From positions 1 to 21,620 of the IMG/VR virus record IMGVR_UViG_3300037189_005128: 21,620 nucleotides of DNA. One strand, given 5' to 3'. The position numbers and the translations under genes are program-made. The notes under the pieces are model-generated. The model was not told the DNA's origin, did no database searches, and saw only the letters and a program-made list of their open reading frames with translations. This document shows positions 13,401 through 21,310 of this stretch, piece after piece. The DNA comes from a virus. The first letter of the stretch is position 1. Each line of letters opens with the position of its first letter.

Positions 13401-14555
13401 AAACCTTGCCCCTCCACGGATACCCTCAACCAGTTGCGTAATGTAGCTCTCTGCTGAGGCAAGAGACTGCGTTCGGACAGCTTCAGTGGCGCGGCGGACA
13501 GCGACGGCACCAGTGGTATACTTTGCCGTCCTGGCGTAGCTCTTTAGCGCCCTGGCTGCAATGACTGGACCAAGTGAGTCCAGGAACGAGCCAATCTTCT
13601 TTGTGTCAAAGACACGAGTAAACGCATAGGCCATCTCCTTGGCGGAGTGGGCGGCAGTGAGTTTGGCAATGCCAGTAAGTTTACCTGTAGCGGATGCGTG
13701 AAGTTCTGCTGCAAGTTGGTGTTTGTCAAGGAATGCAATGTCTTCGTCTGCCTTGGCAAGACGCTTTGTCAGCGTCTCAATCTTTACAACGTCTTTTGTA
13801 GCCTGTGCCGCAGCAAGATCAGCGGCGATGGCAACACGGGCTTCTCGCACTCCAGACGCAACTAGTCCACCAGCCCTTGCGGATGTCTTTATCAGGGATC
13901 CAGCACCAAGGGAGATTAGGTTGAGCGGGTCAAGGACGAGTGAGTAGAATAGGTTTGCCGCACCGTTGGTAGAGAACCCAGAGTTGCTTGCGGCAAGTTC
14001 CTCTGCAATGTCACTAAGTTCAGCATCGTCAAGGTTCATATTGTTGTATCGCTCAAGACCATCGTTGCCGAAGATCAGCGAGATGGCATCAACGCGACCC
14101 TCTGATGCGGACTTGACCCTAGCGCGGGCAATAGCCTTCTCGACTTCCCTTCCTGGGACAGCCGCTGCCTCGGCGGCAATAGCGATTGGTGCGCCGAGCA
14201 TTTCAAGGCCGCCGACAGCAGCTTGAGCAAGATTCTTGTCGCCAATCTTGATTCCCTCTGCCGCACGAACGCCAGCTCCAAGCGTAAAGTCTAACGCGCC
14301 GCCAACAAGCCCAATGGCTGGCTTGGCAATGGCGCCGAAAACGGGAATATTCTCAGCAACGTTGACCAGTCCCTTTCCAAGGTTAATGAATCCAGCACTG
14401 AGGTTCTCCGTTGATTGCCGAATGCTCTCCCCTGGTCGAGCAATGTTAAACGCAACACGACCCAGGTCAGCAGAATTATCTACTGTCTTAATCGGATCTG
14501 GCTGGCGAGAGCCGCCAGAAGAACCTTTATTCCCTGGATTGTATACGCTTGCCAT
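10485..14555 (-). CDS. Very large minor virion protein, possibly a DNA-ejection protein
   Basis: A 1356-residue protein I cannot assign to a family with certainty. The N-terminus is disordered and Gly/Ser-rich. Gly/Ala-rich hydrophobic stretches follow (about 71-96 and 109-134) and then an F-Y-S-L-V-L-D-P-L-N-L-I-S-L-G segment (203-217). A long Ala/Lys/Glu coiled-coil region spans about 230-700. The last third is more globular, with a H-P-Y-L-G-V-Y-P-Y-S-Y-M segment near residue 1210, and it ends in N-A-F-R-A-P. The size and make-up recall internal virion or ejection proteins (T7 gp16 is of similar length) and also tape measure proteins, but gene order between portal and scaffold fits neither standard layout. 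No lytic transglycosylase, polymerase or toxin motif is evident. It is coupled to the 882-residue gene by TAATG. Confidence 0.6.
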   Translation of the reverse strand: MASVYNPGNKGSSGGSRQPDPIKTVDNSADLGRVAFNIARPGESIRQSTENLSAGFINLGKGLVNVAENIPVFGAIAKPAIGLVGGALDFTLGAGVRAAEGIKIGDKNLAQAAVGGLEMLGAPIAIAAEAAAVPGREVEKAIARARVKSASEGRVDAISLIFGNDGLERYNNMNLDDAELSDIAEELAASNSGFSTNGAANLFYSLVLDPLNLISLGAGSLIKTSARAGGLVASGVREARVAIAADLAAAQATKDVVKIETLTKRLAKADEDIAFLDKHQLAAELHASATGKLTGIAKLTAAHSAKEMAYAFTRVFDTKKIGSFLDSLGPVIAARALKSYARTAKYTTGAVAVRRATEAVRTQSLASAESYITQLVEGIRGGARFDDIFSGGNLGRGSARKGYTNLRNIIYSARRGQQKLAKAEKELVKRLERSGAGDDVIEAEKFALREKMADEVRVLDEPFYRLQNVLKKKIEEKAAIGSLTVEQIIRLPDIAPIIDDLERIMTANRVRKDRVQILFDAEARAASDVRIASEEATRALREAKLEVYDLVKTKSNEAVEQVARWLAAGAGMSMDAALTKSAEIFALYGDDIEGLADIAAFARGAAYGEASKKLARLVSHFDKGEEWSRLTLVSTRTLTQDLAADLSSRFRKLKDELESVKNMSREQGALFNRSADDIEKELQALADEAASKYDEVSQIHGNGRAADWRQVSDYIEQGDSAGAFAMRLIEDDYRKIYAGMQADPRLDAIVSIGDEILETGYYLGKAPKSGIRTILTVVDDASRGERIVETVVPFFDNLAESTLDDLDGELGKFDMRPSRTQQIMERVHRQYGAEITKSKATESFVGKMVSKAGLTVGEARDLLTRINRLASEVGTQPRGLYQEGRQVDRLFYEILGDKRYAEYVQKGNDPIKDIIDASGGDWRIFGATVAVSTKAKARMPVITMMTDRLFPSIRFGELNPYFQRVLERIETATMKLIYNIWDDASDEVLGELGVTSRRRAFLDRNNINRERADNFFEQHSLLIKATAAAAESAPTFINRAKKFLGKSGKDILKEKEIARNIMADRFAAEEFIAALNQTYPEIMPKMMQHFGVSSSEDALRLLLEESIIKTDPGLLAKRIADEMPTMVGLSVKGLTDGGMELADAQRLVGLFTGVWSTQLLKGTRKADTLQYFATQRSWLERSINHPYLGVYPYSYMTRKAIPAMMRLMFLTPGPNGKILPLTGLNAWGDIVEWADHRSNTDSTFLDAFAVDDAFLYILQTVIPVTPDSMGFATIPTYIKRALVQPAARGKEIGIGDFATGIFGGALEQVGRGTAFGQIPLTFQGLQSLEQRNQLNQQITSGAEEIQQEIFNAFRAP

Positions 14556-17203
14556 TACTTCATAGTCCTTTCGCCAGCTCGGAAGTCAATAAGAGACTGC
14601 TCAACTTCTGCTGGGGTAAACTTTTGCTCCTTCTTAATGTTAAGAGGAGCACGCTCACCAGCCCTAAAGTCAACAAACGACTTAGTAATTTGCTGAGGGG
14701 TAAACACCTTAACCGTAGGTGGTGGTGGAACGATTGGCTTTGGTAGCGGCTTAGGAGTCTGGATGTTGAGCGGCTCCCGCTCTCCAGCCCTAAACTGATT
14801 CATATTCCTAAAGAACCCATCGCGCTTTTCTGGCTTATTGTTGTTAAACTGAAATCCAGTTGCGGGGTCAACGCTGAGACCCTGTGCCTCAATAAGATCG
14901 GATGGATACTCTTCCTTCATTTTATCTGTTCTAATGTCAACGATCTTCGGAAGTTGCTGAGATGGGTTTACTACAATTCCAGCACCAGCACCAGGGCCGA
15001 TGTCTAGAAGTGAAATTGGTCCCCTATCATCCTGCTGCTTGGCAAACTCTGGCTTTAGGACCCAGATTCCAGGACTCTTCTCTACGTACTTATTAATGTT
15101 ATTGCCAACATACTTATCCCAGTCAGATACGTTGGAACCCTGTAGTTCGTAAATCTGCTTACGCTGCTGCGGGCTAAGGTTTGGTAGCGTCTGAAGTTGC
15201 TTTGCTTGACGAAGGTCGGCGTCGGCCTGAACCAGTCTAAGGGCGTCGTTAATATCGTTTTTCTGGTCATCAGAGAAATTACCAGTTGTAAGAAGTCCAG
15301 GAATCCCGTTTGCCTCATCTCCAGTAATTTTTTTTGCAACTGAACGGAGAAGTGCTGGTGTCGATACAAGAGAGGTATCAATAGTTCCGAGAGGGTTAGG
15401 ATCGGTTGCCCCATTCTGCTTGCTTTCATCCAAAACGTACTTGTTTGACTCCGTTGCAAGCGGAAGGTTGATCGCCCTTCCCTCAAGGTTGGTTGCAACC
15501 GTGAGACCGTCAACATCGTACACCCAGCCAATTTGCTTCTTACCAGCTTGACCAGCCGCATAAAGAGCCTCTCCGTTGATTTCACGAATAAACGGTACGA
15601 GACTACCGTCTAGGGATTTTCCAAATGTGACTTGCTGGTATACCCCAACTCCAAATCCATTAGATGAAATCGCATTAACTGTCCCATCACTGGAATTCAA
15701 CGCACCAAGACCAGTAGCAAGTGCTGCGGCATCAACCTGTGATTTGCCGTCGTACTGCCAGTCATTGTCAATATTCAGCTCGCCAGTGTTGCCGTCGTAT
15801 TTTCCAGAAAGAGTAATTGATCCTTCTGCAACTGGATCTCCGTTTGCCCTATTAAGCTCATTCTGGTATAGGGTGACTAGGTACTGTGAAGACCTTGCAA
15901 GCGCAACGGAGAAACTTGCTGGATCTCCACCTGGGATTGTGCCAAACACCTTGGAGTTCTGACCATTTAGGTACATCTTCCACTGGTTCCTAATGTATGT
16001 CTGGTCAATTGGGTTAGTTGCGGCTGCGAGCATCTTATTTCTCTTGTCCGCAGCGTAGGAGAAGTCGTCCTCAACGGAGCCTCGACCAGTGGCCTTGATG
16101 GCCCTGGTTACTTCGTCGTATCCGTCTTGATTCCCAGAGATGGCATAGTCAGCCTGGATTCGGTCCATCTTTGACTCGCGCCAGTCCTTAAATTCCTCTG
16201 GTGACGAAACATAAATTCCAGCATCCCCAAGAAGATTGGTCGCACCAGGATTTGCAATGAGGTATTCATCGTATAGCAGCCAGATCTCTGGGTTGGCTGC
16301 GATGTACTCGTTGACCTTGGATGGGTCCTGCTCTAGGTTTTCTAAATCTTTTGGGTCGCCTACCCCAGTTGCCGCCGCAGCGACAAGGTATGCGCGGGCA
16401 AGTTTCCCTGTGTTGTTGCCGATTCTCTTATTCGCTACGCTAGATCCGCTTCCACCACCGCTGGAGGTTGCGATTGCGGCAAGCACGCCAGTGTACAGTG
16501 CGCTTCCCTTTTCAACACCAGATGAAAGCATTCTTGCGGCAAGAGAGTTAGCCAGCGAAGCATACTTAGCCTGCGAAATGAGTCCAGCCCGCAGCTTGTT
16601 GCTCCAGATTTCTGACTGTGCCGACCACTCGTAAGAGAAGGAGTCATACACTGCTGTGTTGTACGCCTCAGATCCTGGCTCCAGCGCCTGGATTGCAGCC
16701 ATCGTGATTGACTGGTATTCCTTCGGGCTGATCTCCCTCTTCTTAAGGGCCTCCCCCTTGTACCTTAAGAATGCTGTGGTCGTAGAATCAATCGCATTGG
16801 CAAACTCAGCCAGGTCGTCTTGGTCGGTTGATGTCTGCCCGCGACCGCTAATAAAATCAATAACCTGCTCGTAGTTAGATCCGTTTGTTGAGTTGAACTC
16901 ATCGATTAGATTTCCGTATTGCCTCTTGATGTCATAATTGGTGACATCGCTAATCTTTTGGAAGATTGCCTGATATGCTTCGGTACCCTCATCAACCCCA
17001 GCCATTGATGCGGATTCCCTGTAGAAGTTTATGATGTCTTGGAGCGTAGGGATTCCCCCGCCAGCATATGAGATTTCGCTATAATACGCATCAAGGAGCG
17101 CCTTCTCCTCGTCTTGCTTTTGCTGCATTACGAGCGAGCGAATTGTTGCGGAAAGGTCAGATGCCCCAGTCTCGGAGCGACCAAATCGTCCTCGTCGTGC
17201 CAT
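14555..17203 (-). CDS. Large virion protein with C-terminal FRAGER repeats
   Basis: An 882-residue protein of unknown family. Residues 1-250 are mainly helical and contain a Ser/Gly linker near 245-255 (G-G-G-S-G-S-S). The region about 260-420 is helical and Asp/Asn-rich, and about 440-600 looks beta-rich. The last 80 residues are a low-complexity tail with FRAGER at 804-809, 846-851 and 874-879; the first two are followed by x-P-L-N-I. Poly-proline (P-P-P-P at about 826) and FTP-containing segments separate them. No enzyme motif or signal peptide is seen. It follows the portal with a TAATG overlap, so it is probably made with it and may attach to portal, scaffold or capsid. With the 1356-residue protein it could form an internal core, by analogy with the T7 gp15/gp16 pair; this is inference. 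Confidence 0.6.
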   Translation of the reverse strand: MARRGRFGRSETGASDLSATIRSLVMQQKQDEEKALLDAYYSEISYAGGGIPTLQDIINFYRESASMAGVDEGTEAYQAIFQKISDVTNYDIKRQYGNLIDEFNSTNGSNYEQVIDFISGRGQTSTDQDDLAEFANAIDSTTTAFLRYKGEALKKREISPKEYQSITMAAIQALEPGSEAYNTAVYDSFSYEWSAQSEIWSNKLRAGLISQAKYASLANSLAARMLSSGVEKGSALYTGVLAAIATSSGGGSGSSVANKRIGNNTGKLARAYLVAAAATGVGDPKDLENLEQDPSKVNEYIAANPEIWLLYDEYLIANPGATNLLGDAGIYVSSPEEFKDWRESKMDRIQADYAISGNQDGYDEVTRAIKATGRGSVEDDFSYAADKRNKMLAAATNPIDQTYIRNQWKMYLNGQNSKVFGTIPGGDPASFSVALARSSQYLVTLYQNELNRANGDPVAEGSITLSGKYDGNTGELNIDNDWQYDGKSQVDAAALATGLGALNSSDGTVNAISSNGFGVGVYQQVTFGKSLDGSLVPFIREINGEALYAAGQAGKKQIGWVYDVDGLTVATNLEGRAINLPLATESNKYVLDESKQNGATDPNPLGTIDTSLVSTPALLRSVAKKITGDEANGIPGLLTTGNFSDDQKNDINDALRLVQADADLRQAKQLQTLPNLSPQQRKQIYELQGSNVSDWDKYVGNNINKYVEKSPGIWVLKPEFAKQQDDRGPISLLDIGPGAGAGIVVNPSQQLPKIVDIRTDKMKEEYPSDLIEAQGLSVDPATGFQFNNNKPEKRDGFFRNMNQFRAGEREPLNIQTPKPLPKPIVPPPPTVKVFTPQQITKSFVDFRAGERAPLNIKKEQKFTPAEVEQSLIDFRAGERTMK
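14567..14794 (-). repeat. Three FRAGER peptide repeats at the C-terminus of the 882-residue protein
   Basis: Codons for FRAGER occur at 14794-14777, 14668-14651 and 14584-14567. The first two DNA copies differ by two bases in 18 (TTTAGGGCTGGxGAGCGx). The third uses different codons (TTC CGA GCT GGC GAA AGG), so the peptide is kept while the DNA has drifted. Copies 2 and 3 are each preceded by a 12-residue segment beginning FTP and ending in Asp. Confidence 0.9.
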
Positions 17204-19509
17204 TATGCTTGTACCTCATTTGTCGCGGTTGGCGCTGGCAATAGGTTCTCTTCGCCAGGGGCTACTGCATTCTGCGCATTCGCCTCTGGTGGGAGTTGCG
17301 CCTGATTCTCAGGCTGGTTCAGCGATTGGCTTCCAGGAACTCCAGATGTCAGCGTGCGCTGGGCATTTTGTGCCTGAGCTTGCGTCAACATCAACTCCTG
17401 CTCCATCGCGGCCTGAGAAGCCTGCTGCTGACCCTGCTGCATCTGCTGCATCTGAGCAATGACCTGGGTCATTGTCGCAACAGAGGCTGGGTTGAGCGTG
17501 GCGTCAGTCTGCTCATCACGGATGAGTTCCTTCTCGCCAATTGGATCTTCCACGCCCACACGATCCATCGCACGCTCAGCCGACCAGAGTCGGTTCTGTA
17601 CGAGGTTGATCGCGGTGCTGGCAAGTTCCAGCGTGTCTCGTGGGGTAAGCTCAGGGGCAACGATCTCAATGCGGTATTCTCCAGCAATGAGGGACTTGAC
17701 ACCTGGCTCCTTGGCTTCCCAGATGCGTGCGCACATCTCCCAGACCTGCTTCATCCACGAGTAGAAGACCTTGCGCTTAGGGGCAAGGCGCGACTCGTAG
17801 TTTGCAATCAGGGCGGCGATAGCGCGGGACGACCCAAGCACCTGTGCTGGGGCAAGTCCGAGGAGCAGATCATTGAGACCAGTCGCTACCGTCAACTCAC
17901 GGTCAATGCGCTGGATGTACTGCTCAATCTGGAAGTTCGGGATGAACGGCTGGATGGAACGAATCTCGTTGCCTGGTCCAGGGGCCGCCATTCGACCTGG
18001 CTTAGGTAGCGCGTTTGGTGGAATCTCGTCTGGCGCATCAGCACCAACCAACTGCCACATCTGCCCGCCGACCACGGACTGGATCATCTGCGCCATTGCA
18101 GTGATGCGCTCGTCCTTCTCGCGGAGGAGCTGCTCGGCATCGTAGAGCGCAGGCTTGCCGTATGGGCTACCTGGGATCTTGCCGTTCGGAAGGTGGATGT
18201 ACGGGATCTTACCGCCGTACTCTGGATGCGGGTCGTTCTTGACGAGCGTGTTGCCCACATAGATTGCGTTGTAGACGAGCGGCGCCTTGCCCTCGCCCTT
18301 TGGCACCTTGTACCAGTAGTCGTAGACTTCAATCTGCATCTGCTCGTAGGCAGTCTCACGCTTGAGTGGGTTGCGCTCAAAGGCGTTCGCCCAGACGTTG
18401 CCGATTGGGTCAGCGTGGTCCCCGACGCTTGTGTATGGGTACCACTTCTCACCCTGTTTGACTGGAATGACGCTGATGTTGTAGTCCTCTTGGATCGCCT
18501 GTGGCGACATACCATAGGTATAGAGCGCCCAGTCAAGGCGGTTATAGTCGCTGTTGCCAAAGCCGAGGTAGAGGTTCTCTGGTCGCTCAATGATGGAGAC
18601 CTTTGGCACGCGCTCAACTGGGTCCCAATAGACTTTGGCTGCCGTGTGTCCGTAGAGTTCCTTGAGGAGCGCAGCCTGCTCGTGCTGGAGGTCCATATCG
18701 TTGGCTTCCCACCAGCGGAAGTACAACTGCTCACGCATCTGCGCCATCTTGCGATCCGCTGCCTCTTGACCAGTCGGAACGTAGTTGACGATTGGTCGCA
18801 CTGCCTGAATCGCGGCAGGGATCTGTACATAGGCGTGATGGATGTTGACGGAGACGTGGGCGCGACCAGCGAGTCGTGCGCTTGGGTCCTGTGACCAGTG
18901 GTCTGCGCCACCGAGCGTCATCGTCTCTGGATGGTATAGGTTGTCCATACGGCGGAACAGCGCCTTGAGGCGGTTCTGCTCTGGATCGACCAACTGCTTG
19001 CGACCAAGGATCTCCTGAAGCAAGACGAAGTCGTCGTTCTGCTTTGGATCTTGTTCCTTGGCAACGAGAGAGGACTCAAGCATCTTAAGGGATGCAGCCT
19101 CTGATTCGGTCAACTTGGAGATGTCTGGCTGGATACGGAGCGTACCGCGTCCGCCGCCAAGACCAGCCTTGAATGCGCCACTGGCCTGCTGCGGGGACTT
19201 TGAGTCCGCATTGACAATGGTTGGGAAAGTTGAGATTGGAGTAGATGGGCTAAAGTTCTTTACTCCAGCAGGAGCGCGTCGTGAGGCGTCAGTAATAAGC
19301 CGACCGAAGTTTGGCGCCGTGGCAAGAGGCTTGCTCTTGTCCAATGGAGTGACGATTTGCCTACCAGACTTAAGCTGTCGAGCCTTGTCAAGAGACTTGC
19401 CAATTGCAGCAATCTGCTCAGGTGTAGCAATATCTGGGTCGGTAGTATACTGAGCAGGTACGCCTCGCGCACCAACGAATGCTCCTGGGATCTTTCGTAC
19501 CTTAGCCAT
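17203..19509 (-). CDS. Portal protein
   Basis: A 768-residue protein, the dodecameric vertex through which DNA enters and leaves. The core (about 175-650) shows typical portal features: a R-M-D-N-L-Y-H-P start region, a W-W-E-A-N-D segment, a Y-W-Y-K-V strand, and the L-T-V-A-T-G-L-N-D-L-L-L-G-L-A-P region followed by S-S-R-A-I-A-A-L-I and a long helix. Two features stand out. There is a basic, Pro/Ser-rich N-terminal extension of about 170 residues, and a Gln/Met/Ala-rich C-terminal helix (about 675-720), which fits a crown or barrel, with a Pro/Asn tail. It begins at ATG 19509 in a TAATG overlap with the terminase stop and ends in another with the 882-residue gene. The family is confident from motif pattern and position. 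Confidence 0.88.
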   Translation of the reverse strand: MAKVRKIPGAFVGARGVPAQYTTDPDIATPEQIAAIGKSLDKARQLKSGRQIVTPLDKSKPLATAPNFGRLITDASRRAPAGVKNFSPSTPISTFPTIVNADSKSPQQASGAFKAGLGGGRGTLRIQPDISKLTESEAASLKMLESSLVAKEQDPKQNDDFVLLQEILGRKQLVDPEQNRLKALFRRMDNLYHPETMTLGGADHWSQDPSARLAGRAHVSVNIHHAYVQIPAAIQAVRPIVNYVPTGQEAADRKMAQMREQLYFRWWEANDMDLQHEQAALLKELYGHTAAKVYWDPVERVPKVSIIERPENLYLGFGNSDYNRLDWALYTYGMSPQAIQEDYNISVIPVKQGEKWYPYTSVGDHADPIGNVWANAFERNPLKRETAYEQMQIEVYDYWYKVPKGEGKAPLVYNAIYVGNTLVKNDPHPEYGGKIPYIHLPNGKIPGSPYGKPALYDAEQLLREKDERITAMAQMIQSVVGGQMWQLVGADAPDEIPPNALPKPGRMAAPGPGNEIRSIQPFIPNFQIEQYIQRIDRELTVATGLNDLLLGLAPAQVLGSSRAIAALIANYESRLAPKRKVFYSWMKQVWEMCARIWEAKEPGVKSLIAGEYRIEIVAPELTPRDTLELASTAINLVQNRLWSAERAMDRVGVEDPIGEKELIRDEQTDATLNPASVATMTQVIAQMQQMQQGQQQASQAAMEQELMLTQAQAQNAQRTLTSGVPGSQSLNQPENQAQLPPEANAQNAVAPGEENLLPAPTATNEVQA

Positions 19510-21008
19510 TAATCACTCTCTCCATAATAGGTGAAGGTTGGATTCTCCAGTCCCTTCTCAGGATTCCTTAGCGCGTGTCGTACTGCGATTGCTAGTGCCA
19601 TCACGGCATCTTGTTCAAGTTTCTTATCGTCTAGTTTGTAGATCAGCAGTTGTCGTTTGAGTTCGTCCCACGGTCCGCCCATCGGGAACTCAATCTGACC
19701 CTTGTCGATCACTGCCTTCAAGTCGTTCAGAAGTTCTACCTTCTTAGACTTGGTCCCGCCGAAGTCAAACCCTCGGAGCGGACGAATCATTGAGAACTCC
19801 TGCTGGAAGAGTCGTCCTCCGAGTCCAGTAGAGTCCACGATGGTGGTGCAGAATGCACCGTCTTGGCTGTAGAGGAGATGTCCCTCACGAACCATATTCA
19901 CAACAGCGGAGATGCTCTGCTTCCCGCCGCGCTTTCTGACACGCACACCGCGCAACTTGCCGCGTTCTGTGATGTCTAGTGTGATGGCCCAGGTTGCGTC
20001 GTGTGAAATCCCTGGGTCTACTCCCTGAACATATCGGTGGTTCTTCGTTGGCTTCAGGTCATCCTCAAGCGTCCTGTAGGATGCAAGGATGGACTGGCTC
20101 CAGAAGAAGGCATCGCGGGCTTCAATGAAGAATCCGTCAATGTTCTGTGGAATAAGATATTCGGCTTGCTGGCGAACAACGTCATCAAAGTTGTCCTGCG
20201 TCAGACCGTAGCCAATGTTGTCGCGGGTGGAGAGTCGGAAGGAGATGAACTTCTCATCCTTCGCTGGGTTCTCTGGGTTTCCCCGTTCCCACAGCTCCGC
20301 GTAATCGTTGATGCCTTCGCTCGGTGTCCCAATAAAGTGGAGTGGTCCACCAGTGGAGAGTCGGCGGAGGTTGAGTACTTCTTGGTAGATCATCACGAGA
20401 TGCGGCTCAAACGCCGCTTCGTCAAATGATACCCCGTTCATATCCTTGCCAAGGAGAGCCTTCGCTCGATCCTGTGTGGTGCGGAAGTGGATGCTGGCCC
20501 CGCCAACGATTGGATTGAACTTGACCCAGGCATACTCGCCGCGATACTTCTTCTGGGTATCTACGACCTTGCCGAGTTCCTTAATCATAGCACATCCGCG
20601 TCCACGTTGCGCTGGATGAGCGCCAGAGAGAATGGTCTCAATCTCTCGGAAGACCAGCTCTGCGGTCTCCTGCTGGATTCCTACGTGGTACCACTCATAT
20701 GGAGTGTCTAGCCACTTACGGTAGGAGTCTGGATCGCCTGCTTGTGGGTTAGATAGTCCTAGTTTATATAGCGCGTGATGGAGGCACACAACAGCCATAG
20801 CAAGAGTCTTTCCAGCACGGTTCCCTGCTGAGACAACGGTCGTAATGTACCTCGGTCGATAACCTGTAGCGTCTCTCTCACTGCACGCCTTCCACCAGGC
20901 TACTTGCCCAGGATTTCCCTGAATACCCAGCCAGCGAAGAGCAAAGAATTCAATGTCCTCACGTCCGCGAGCAAGATCAATAGCGACGTCATTTGTTAGC
21001 TGCTTCAA
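19509..21008 (-). CDS. terL: Terminase large subunit (ATPase and nuclease)
   Basis: A 499-residue packaging motor that cuts concatemers and drives DNA into the prohead. The ATPase domain has Walker A G62-N-R-A-G-K-T68 and Walker B with F195-D196-E197, plus a G-T-P-S coupling motif (227-230). The RNase-H-like nuclease domain shows acidic residues D331 (V-D-P-G), D392 (V-D-S-T-G) and D467 (Q-D-A). Length is normal. The start is TTG at 21008, in a TTGA overlap with the preceding stop; the next in-frame Met is at residue 71, beyond Walker A, so no ATG alternative is possible. The ribosome binding site is poor and a small hairpin precedes it, so translation probably depends on reading of the upstream gene. 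The portal follows by TAATG. Confidence 0.95.
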   Translation of the reverse strand: MKQLTNDVAIDLARGREDIEFFALRWLGIQGNPGQVAWWKACSERDATGYRPRYITTVVSAGNRAGKTLAMAVVCLHHALYKLGLSNPQAGDPDSYRKWLDTPYEWYHVGIQQETAELVFREIETILSGAHPAQRGRGCAMIKELGKVVDTQKKYRGEYAWVKFNPIVGGASIHFRTTQDRAKALLGKDMNGVSFDEAAFEPHLVMIYQEVLNLRRLSTGGPLHFIGTPSEGINDYAELWERGNPENPAKDEKFISFRLSTRDNIGYGLTQDNFDDVVRQQAEYLIPQNIDGFFIEARDAFFWSQSILASYRTLEDDLKPTKNHRYVQGVDPGISHDATWAITLDITERGKLRGVRVRKRGGKQSISAVVNMVREGHLLYSQDGAFCTTIVDSTGLGGRLFQQEFSMIRPLRGFDFGGTKSKKVELLNDLKAVIDKGQIEFPMGGPWDELKRQLLIYKLDDKKLEQDAVMALAIAVRHALRNPEKGLENPTFTYYGESD

Positions 21009-21310
21009 GACTTCTTCGCCTGTAGGCGAGATGAGATGTTCTTAGCCTTGGAGCGAGCATCTGCCTTACTGCTGGCACCCCAGGCCTGAAGCGAGAGAAG
21101 GAGTCGGGTCGGCTTCCCCTTCGCATCGCGTTCAGGACCTGGAGTATTTCCCATTCTGGCGAGGAACGAAGCGCGTCGCGGATTGTCTCCGCTCTTGACT
21201 GGCGCCTTCAATGTTCCGCCAGTCTGCGCCTTGTACGAGGCCCGACCCTTTGCGTTGAGACCACCTTTTGGGTTCTGTCCCTCTTTACGCTGCCACGCTG
21301 CTGTCTTCAA
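21005..21310 (-). CDS. Small basic DUF6321-like protein, possibly packaging-related
   Basis: A 101-residue, strongly basic protein. It resembles DUF6321 proteins known from phages: W-x-R-K-E-G-x-N-P-x-G-G-L-N-x-K-G-R-x-S at residues 6-25, F-x-A-R-M-x-x-x-P-G-P at about 49-59 and K-G-K-P-T-R-L-L-L-S-L at 64-74. The function of the family is not known to me. Directly before the large terminase it occupies the place of a small terminase, and its charge would suit DNA binding, but it has no recognisable helix-turn-helix, so this is inference. The start is TTG at 21310 in a TTGA overlap with the glycosyltransferase stop, with GAGG 7 bases upstream. No earlier ATG fits without a long overlap. Confidence 0.78.
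   Translation of the reverse strand: MKTAAWQRKEGQNPKGGLNAKGRASYKAQTGGTLKAPVKSGDNPRRASFLARMGNTPGPERDAKGKPTRLLLSLQAWGASSKADARSKAKNISSRLQAKKS
21016..21029 (-). promoter_or_regulatory. Small hairpin before the terminase TTG start
   Basis: TCGCC and GGCGA form a perfect five-base stem with a four-base loop, seven bases before the TTG start of the terminase and inside the end of the preceding gene. With the weak ribosome binding site (GAAG) it could make terminase translation dependent on ribosomes finishing the upstream gene. Short enough to be chance. Confidence 0.35.

Noticed and set aside
10485-14555. The 1356-residue protein as an N4-type virion RNA polymerase
   Set aside because: It is far shorter than the N4 enzyme and I see none of the T7-like polymerase motifs; N4-gp56 capsids also occur in phages without such a polymerase.
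14555-17203. Lower GC content of the 882-residue gene as a sign of transfer
   Set aside because: Hand counts of single 60-base lines gave about 45 percent here, 52 percent in the portal gene and 53 percent in the 1356-residue gene, too few to separate from ordinary variation.
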